Program-made: the position numbers and the translations under genes
The notes under the pieces: model-generated
Seen by the model: only the letters and a program-made list of their open reading frames with translations
What the model was told of the DNA's origin: nothing
The model's database searches: none
Assembly: GCA_964017125.1 (NCBI GenBank)
Contig: OZ024902.1
Span: 109,159,188-109,223,187, forward strand
DNA: 64,000 nucleotides
Direction: 5' to 3'
From: Flabesymbios commensalis
Taxonomy: Eukaryota; Annelida; Polychaeta; Terebellida; Flabelligeridae
Shown here: piece after piece, positions 28,101 through 37,100 of the stretch
How positions within the stretch are numbered: the first letter of the stretch is position 1
Layout: each line of letters begins with the position of its first letter

Positions 28101-31100
28101 AAATACCGAAATTAAAAATACCGAAATTGAAATAATAAACAGGTACAGCCATTGTAACATTTTTAATGTTACCATGGCCACCAGTTTATAGATTTAGCGA
28201 AGAGAATTCTAAAATGTTATTTGTGGTTAAGAATTGAGATTTAACAGTTTTATTGTAACCCCCCCCCCCCTCAAAAAAAAACACCTTATTTACAACATTA
28301 TAATAATTATGCACTATGTTGCCATAGTAACCACTTTTTAACAATTACATTCACAGCATTAAAACACTTATTTAAAAATATTATTATATCAGTGAGTACA
28401 TAACTGATATATTATTATTTTTACACATACATTCAGTTTTTTATACACCCTAATGTAATTTTTGATACGTTTCAAGATTTTGGTTGCCATGGGAACCAGC
28501 TAAATACATTTGAAATTTTCAATTCACAGTCACCTTTTTAAGCTACATCAACCTTTACCTAAAAATGTTCATAAAAAATACCGAAATTAAAAATACCGAA
28601 ATTGAAATAATAAACAGGTACAGCCATTGTAACATTTTTAATGTTACCATGGCAACCGGTAGTTTATAGATTTAGCGAAGATAATTCTAAAATGTAATTT
28701 GTGGTTATGAATTGAGATTTAACAGTTTTATTGTAGCCCCCCCCCCCCAAAAAAAAACACCTTATTTACAACATTATAATAATTATGCACTTTGTAGCCA
28801 TAGTAACCAATTAACAATTACATTCACTTATTTGAAAATATTATTATATCAGTGAGTACATAATTGATATATTATTATTTTTTACACATACATTCAGTTT
28901 TTTATACACCCTAATGTAATTTTTGATACTTTTCAAGATTTTGGTTTCCATGGGAACCAGCTAAATACATTTGAAATTTACAATTCACGGTCACCTTTTT
29001 AAGCTACATTAACCTTTACCTAAAAAATGTTCAAAAAAAATAACTAAATTAAAAATACAGAAATTGAAATAATAAACAGGTACAGCCATTGTTTATAGAT
29101 TTAGTGAAGAGAATTCTAAACTTTAATTTGTGGTAATGAATTGAGATTTAACACTTTTATTGTAGACCCCCTCCCCCTTGAAAAAAAATATTTTATTTTA
29201 ACCTTCGGTAAAATTTGCAAAGAATAAATATATTGTTACCATAGCAACCTGTTTCAAATAATGAACTGTAAGAAACTATAAATTCATGTGACTCCTCATC
29301 TTGGTTCCTCAGTGACCTGCTTCTACCTGATTTTTTTCTTACTTTGTTCATATCTGGATTATTTTTCTGTGACATGACACAAAACTTTTTTTTTCTTTTT
29401 CTTCTTTTCCCTTACTTTAAGTTTACTGACTGGTAATCGTCCCTGACGTCAGCTGCGGTGGGCTGCCTACATCAAGAACAAGAACCGGCAAGAAAACGAG
29501 ATCAGTTTGTGAGACTAGAGACAGAGTCGAGTTGAGAGATTAGTTCCTGGTTGGAACGCTATTATAACCTGACGTCACATTCAGTTTTTAATACACCCTA
29601 CTATAATTTTTGATACATTTCAACATTTTGGATACCAGCTAAATACATTTGAAACTTTCAATTCACGGTCACCTATTAAGTTACATTAACTATTACCTGA
29701 AAAATGTTGACAAGTTCATAAGAAATGATGAATTAAAAAAAAATAGATATTGGAAAAAAATTAACAGGTAGGCCTACAGCCATTGTAACATAATAATGTT
29801 ACCATGGCAACATGAACCATTTATAAATTTGAAGTGAATTCTTAAATAATAAGTTGTGAGTTATGAATTGAGATTTGAAACCCATCAAGAAAAAGTAGCG
29901 ATCACAAAACTTTCAAATTACCTGCTTCCCACCAAACACGAGGCATTCACCCAATGTTGTATCAGTGTTGGACCAGCGTCGTAGACAGTGGAGCAACATT
30001 GAAACAATATTGGGTGAATGTATCGAGTTTGATGGGTTTGCTATTGACCATACATGTGCATCATTAAACTTTACCACAAAACACCTTGTGCATCGTATTT
30101 GTAACCAGGTAACATAACCATAACATTAGATATATAATTGATTTAAATTAAATACTTAAGTGTGATCTATTAAATCCTTCTCTAGCTGAGTTGTCTCAAA
30201 ATATTTTCCTCATTTGAAGCTGGAATTGCTAATGCAATTTCCAGCTTAAAATGATGAAAAATATTGCTATTTATGAAAAATAGACATCTCCCAAATTCAT
30301 TTATTTGTTTAATCGAGCATGTTACACTGAAAATTTTATCAAGAGACATTTTATTTGGTTTGAAATTCGCTAGAAACTCTAGCAGTCTAGCAGAACAAGG
30401 GTTAATACATCAGAGAATATATTATATACTATATGATCTAATATACATGCAGTCTATAGCTTTTCTATCCTATAGGATAGATAACATCTTACAAAAGAGA
30501 CTAAATAGGCCCAGTATAATAAATTGATCTAAATGACATCAGTAATATAGAGTGGGAGACATAATAGCCTATCATAATAGTCTACCATAAAACTGTCAAA
30601 TCACCTGTTTTTATGTCGGCTACCAATTCGTCAAACTGTAGGTAAACATCCCCATCTGAATTAAAATACTCTACCCTGTATTCGATTGCATTTGGAGGTC
30701 CAGCTACAACTTCATGGATGTATCCCTCATAGACTGTCTCGTGACCCTCCTCATCTGCCCACTTATGAGAGATATAGGTGTGCTCCAGCTTAGATGGATC
30801 GCATAAAAGTTGTCTCATATGTATGTCATGATCAGTTCTTGTATTAATAAGAGTTATAAGGTTGGCTTTCAAAGCATCTACATGAAGGGCTTTCTTTAAA
30901 GCAGAAAATTCAAAGAGTTTTTTTTCTCCAGGCTGTGACAGTATTTCTTTTCTTACTCTTATTTGAGTTTTGAATGCTTTAATTTGAGCTTTCTTTGATG
31001 TATGCAGCTTCAAATATTCCTCCATGAGTTCTACAGATGACCACAAACCACCACAAGACACAAGATCTTCCAATACATTCTCCTTTTTTTCTCTTTGAAT

Positions 31101-34100
31101 ATTCTCTTTATGTTCTTTCTGCTGCTGTTTTTCTCTCAGTAATGCTAGTTTTCTAGAGTTAATTTCTTTTGTGTGGGCTTGAAATTCGCGAACCGAAATT
31201 TTCATGTTTTTCCTTGCCTGATCTACCAGCTCTTCTTGCTCTGCTGTTGATTTTCTTGAGAGCCACTCACTTGTGTGGTTTTCTTTAAATGTTATCTTTG
31301 ATTCGTGATATTGAAGGGTGGCACTAGGTGCCCTCTTAATATTATAATCAAGAAGAGCAAACACTCTCTCTCCACTAATGTTTGTGGCAGGACATGAGCT
31401 AGCTTGACTGACCAGTTGATCTGATGGTGCGTAGTGTACACCACCGATCAGCTGGTCAGCAAGCTGTCGATTGAGACACAAGAGTACTTCCTGGAGCATC
31501 CCTTTAAGTAGATATATACATCTCTCATCAGTTTCTGTTGGGGTAATGAGAGATGTATATACATCATCAACCTTGAGGGGTACACCAGGAAATACACTGT
31601 CAGGCTCCTGTCCTGTCACCAAACTGGCTGTATCAGCCACCCAGTCATCTAATTTGACTATAGCAAACTCATATAAGTCATTCATCTCGAGTATTTTTAG
31701 TCCTTTCTCTTCAGTTTTCCTCTGCCAAGGGCCTGTCACATATTTGGCCATCAGACCCAGCGCTCTGCATCCTGCTATATAATTGTTGTTTTGGAGATCA
31801 TTCATCACAGCACACTGCAGTGTGTTTCTCACAGGTAAGTACTTGTTTAGAAAATGTGATAAATAGGTCCTGAGAAAATAGACACCTCCTCCATTTACGA
31901 ATAATATGTTGAATCTATTACCAACAAACGGGAATATGAGTGGCTTTATAATATTTCGGCTGGTGAGATATGTGACTATATCTTGAGGACATCCTGAAGC
32001 GTCATTATAAAACAGTTTACAGACAGCTATAATTAATGCCTGTGTCCCACTCTCAGATCTGTGCCGGAAAACATGTTGGCCTGGCTCTTCAAGAACATCA
32101 CCTTCTTCATGCTTTAATACTTTATTGCAAACTTTTGCCATAGTGTCCAGTGGATGCATTGAGCAAAAAAAATTGTTCCACTGTACATGCCCGTCAGACT
32201 CTACATCCATCATAATATCAGCTTTTTTATCTTTTAACTTTTGATTTACACTCTTGTTTACCACATGTCGGTCTGTCATAGTGTTAGTTATATTTTTGAG
32301 AATTTTGTGATGTTCTGTTTCTAAATCGGAAATATTTTTTAGTATAGCGTCGCTATATGCTCCAGCTGTTCCACTTTCCAGGAGGCTAACTCCAGTAGTT
32401 AATATTGCCTCCTCAGTGGCAACCTGGAATTCTCCATAGTGATGTTGTCTTTTTGTTGTCCCATCGTATAACAAAGTCAAGTCCGTTTTTTCACACAGGG
32501 CCTCACCACACTGATATTTGGACAACTGTCCCATTTCTCTAACAATTCTGGCGCATGTAGTGGCATCAGGTAAGTCCCGGATTTCACGTTTAGATAAAAT
32601 TTCACATACTGCTCTGATAACATTAGGAATATTGGATAAACTTACTTGTGCTTCAGCCAGCATATAGACACACCTGCGAACATCGGAGGAATAAGTTTTG
32701 CCATCTTTTTTGGTATTTATTTTGTTTTCTGTCAGTTTTACAATTTCTTCTTTAAGGTGTTCCATTTCATGAATTAATAGTTTATTTTCTTCATGTAGTG
32801 ATGCAATTAGTTTCTCATCCTGATTGTTATTATTTGGAATGTTTATGGAACTCTCTCTTTTTTTGTGGTAATTTACTAAATTTCTTTTTTGATGTTGAAC
32901 TTTTCGTATTATGTCTTCGTTAACATGATCAAGCTGTTCTTTGAGTTTTGAAATTTTAATATCTTTTCTTTTTATTTTTTCTCTCACTCTAAAAGGTTGA
33001 TAAGTTTTCATTTGTTTCAGCTGCTTTGTAGACTTATCGAGATCTTTTTTCAGCTTATTAATAGATTTCTGCTTTCTTAAATTCTCGCTCTTAAGTTGTT
33101 CATCTTTTTTTTCAACATTCTTGTTAATATTCACATCTGGCACCACTGTAGGATTCGTTTTATCAATCTGATTTTTATGTGACAGTGGTGATGTAGGCTT
33201 GGGTTGATCTGTATGACATTCTACAGGGATATAAAATTTCTCGTCGAGAAATAGGATGTAACGGGATTGTTCACTATTATTTCTTCGGTTTTTCTTGAAT
33301 TTCTTATCCTTTTCTTGCAATGCTACTATTTTGTTTCTCAAACCTTTGATGGAGCAATTTTCAACAGAACGTGAAAGATCAAAATTTTGTAGAGTATCCT
33401 TAATTTCCTGATATGTGAATTTTTGACGATGACATATATTGACAATTTTGAGGATATCTTCATTTCGAAAGTTAACTTTTAGAAGTGGCTGGGTTGACTG
33501 GAGGATGGTTTCCCTAAAATACATAGAAAACATGGGAGATGTAATAACCCTTTAAAATTAGGCACTAAGCATGACTATAATTTTTAATCTGTTTTACTAG
33601 CCAATCAAAACACTGTTATTGGCCATTTGAAAAGAAGTCATCCGGACAAAGGTTATAAAAAAAAATTGCCTTGACCCTCCCTCTTTTTTGTTTAAATTTG
33701 TTTCTAACCCCTCCCCCCCCCCACATATCCCCCTTGACGAAACCCCCCACCCCTGGCCTGACCCTCCCCACACGTAAATAAAAAAAATCCACAGAGGCTA
33801 CTGCTTTAAATGAAAAAAATACCCTTAAAAATAAATATTTGTTAAAACCCCCCATGTGCCCACCCTGCCTGAATTTTTTTAATTGGCCTGGATCATCCCC
33901 CTTCCTGCCTTACCCTCCCATTTGAAAAAAAAGTAATCCGGACGGAGGTTATAAAAAAAATACTAATTTGCCTTGACCCCCCCCTTCTTTTTTGTTCAAA
34001 TTCGTTTTTACGCCTCCCCCCATAGCCCCCTGGCAAAAAAATCAAATTGGCCTTGAAGCCTGCATTCCCCCTCCCCGGCCTGACCCTCCCCACCCGTAAA

Positions 34101-37100
34101 TAAATTTAATCCACAGGGGCTACTGCGTGAAATGAAAAAAATACACCCAAAAAAATATTTGTCAAACCCCCCCCCCATGTGCTTACCCTGCCTGAATTTT
34201 TTTAATTGGCCTGGATCATCCCCCTTTCTGCCTTACCCTACCATTTGAAAAAAAAGTAATCCGGACGGAGGTTATAAAAAAATAATAATTTGCCTGGACC
34301 CCCCCTACTTTTTTGTTCAAATTTGTCTTGAACCCCCGACAGCCCCAGGGCAAAAAAAATCAAATTGGCTTTGACTCCTCACCCCTCCCCCCTCTTCCCG
34401 GCCTCACCCTCCCCTCCCGGAAATAAATGTAATCCACGGAAGCTACTGCTTTAAATGAAGAAAATACACTAAAAGTATTTGTTAAAACCCCCCATGTGCC
34501 CACCCTGCCTGAATTTTTTTAATTGGTCTGCATCATCCCCCTTCCTGCCTTATACCCTCCAGACGGAGGTTATAGAAAAAATAATAATAATTTGCCTTGA
34601 CCCCCCTACTCTTTTGTTCAAATTTGTTTTGAACCCCCCACAGCCCTTGATCACCCCCCTTTCTGTCTTACCCTCCCATTTGAAGAAAAATGTAATCCAG
34701 ACGGACAGACAGACAGACAGACGGACAGTGCTTAATCATGTTAATATATATATTTTATTATGTACTAAAAGTTAAAAATGGTTCATTTATTACCAGCTAA
34801 GCCCATTGATTCAAACTAAAATCAGACCCCAGTTTCAAATAAAGTAAAATTACAATAAAAAATTGTTAACTTGTTTAATAAGTATGTAGGCCCTACGAGA
34901 GAATTGTTGGAACAATTAAAAAGTACATTCTAACAAATAATTATGGCCAAAAACTGACAGTAGTGAAGAAATTATTATATTACTGCAGTAATTATCCGTT
35001 ATAGCACGAATCGTTACTACACGAATCGGATATAACACGATGCAACCATGGATCCCAAAATTTTACACTATCTTTTTTACAATTTTTCTGCAAAAATCGT
35101 GTTATAAATATTTGAACATACAATTAAGCATGAAATTGTCCGCCAACGTCACATGTTAAGCGTGCAGTAGCGGTAGGCCTAATCCTTCACGCATGACGCT
35201 CACGCAAGGGCCGGTAAGTGGTATTGCACAGCACATAACGGCACCCTTTTAGAATTTCGTATTTGAGCTTAACTTCAATTCAAACACGAATCGTGTAGTA
35301 GATAATATAAAACGAATATGACACGATTTGATCTCAGAAAATGTATTTACTTACTCAAATTAACTTAATGTGGCGTGTTTAGCAAAAGAACATGTTTATT
35401 TAAATCGTGTAATAAAAATATTATAACACGAATAATAATGTTTTTACATGTTTTTTTCAATCTGTATTAAAATATTATAACACGAATATGGTGATTCTGC
35501 AAGTTTTTAAAATCGCGTGTAATGAAATATTATACCACGAATATGATGTGTTTTATATCATGTGTTTTATATCGTGTTATAAAAAATTATAACACGAATA
35601 AGGTGCTTTTTATATCGTGTTATAAAATATTATAACACGAATATGACGTGCACGATTTGATGTCAGTAATCCTAGCTATTAAATAAAATTAACTTAATTT
35701 AGTTCAACCGAAAAAATGGTTATTTTTAAATCACGTAATAAAATAGGTAGCCAGAGGTGATGACACGCCGATCGTTTGATGAATGCCACTTCTTCACAAC
35801 TCACATTGTGCAATGTCGAGCAGCGTTCTCGTTTGTATTGCAAGGTGTTATGTTCGCGATAAACAAGTCATTTCGTTAAATAATTTATAAATTAAGTTAA
35901 TATATTAGATTTAATGGTGTTGCATAAATATATTTTTATGCCGATATGATCAGTCATAAATCACTGTCAGTATGGACAGCTCACCGACAAGTTTGATTGA
36001 CAAGCGTGTTCTAACGCTGATTGGTCAATATCTCCCTCCCATCTCACCTGACCACGACAATGGCCCAGCATTAAATCAGCACTGGTTCATTTGCGGGCAG
36101 TTACGCGATGATCGACGCCGCAAGTAAACGTGAGCGTATCAAACCATTTCAAGCCTACAAGCTTGGTAGTTATCCTATGAAAAATATAACATCAGTGATA
36201 TGCTGTTTTATTACAAGATGTGGAAAAAACATAATATTCGTGTTGTAGTAATTGATTGCACGATACAAAAAAATGCAAAGACATCGTATTTGTTGTGTTC
36301 AAACGCTGATTGGTCAACACTCGCCTCCCATCGCACCGGGCCGTGTCAGGATGATTGACAGTCTCGTATGATCTCACGTTGAGAGTGATATTTCACGAGA
36401 TTTTGACACCTCTACTCTCAAAACGATGACGTCATTAAACACTGTACATGACTCGGACTTGTATACTCAGCGTCACTCTGTTCACGCACGAGTCCTGTAT
36501 TCCTGATTCAACTAATTTTACTTCTACTGTTTATATTAGACACATCCAACCAATTCACATTTTTATTATTTACAAATAATAATTAATATAACTTCTAAAA
36601 CTCCGATATTTGTACAGTAAATAAGGCCTGGAAACAACGTTATGCTACAAGCTAGTATATTGTCCCATGTCAGTTATTTATATTACCGCATCCCGTGTAT
36701 CTCCAGTCATATCGTATCCAGTAGTACTAGATAAAATCGGGCCATTTCTTATAACACGATCGGCTTATAACACGATTCGTACTTATGGACCCCACTGATC
36801 TTGTTATAACGAATAACTACTGTATTTATAAATAGACATTCATTGTAACCTACAACCCAGCAGACACAAGATGTTGAATTATTGTTGGCCAAACGTTGGT
36901 CCATTGTCTACGACATTAGACCAACGTTAAACTAACATTGACTCAACGTCCCCTATCTGCTGGGAAGGGTCCATCGCAACAATAACATGAACATGTGCTT
37001 TACATACACCTGTTATGCCTGTGCATTTTTTGTTCCCAGTGCTGTGTAAAACACGTGGTCTGGGAAGTTTTGTAAACAAAAATCGTCAGGAAAATGGAGT

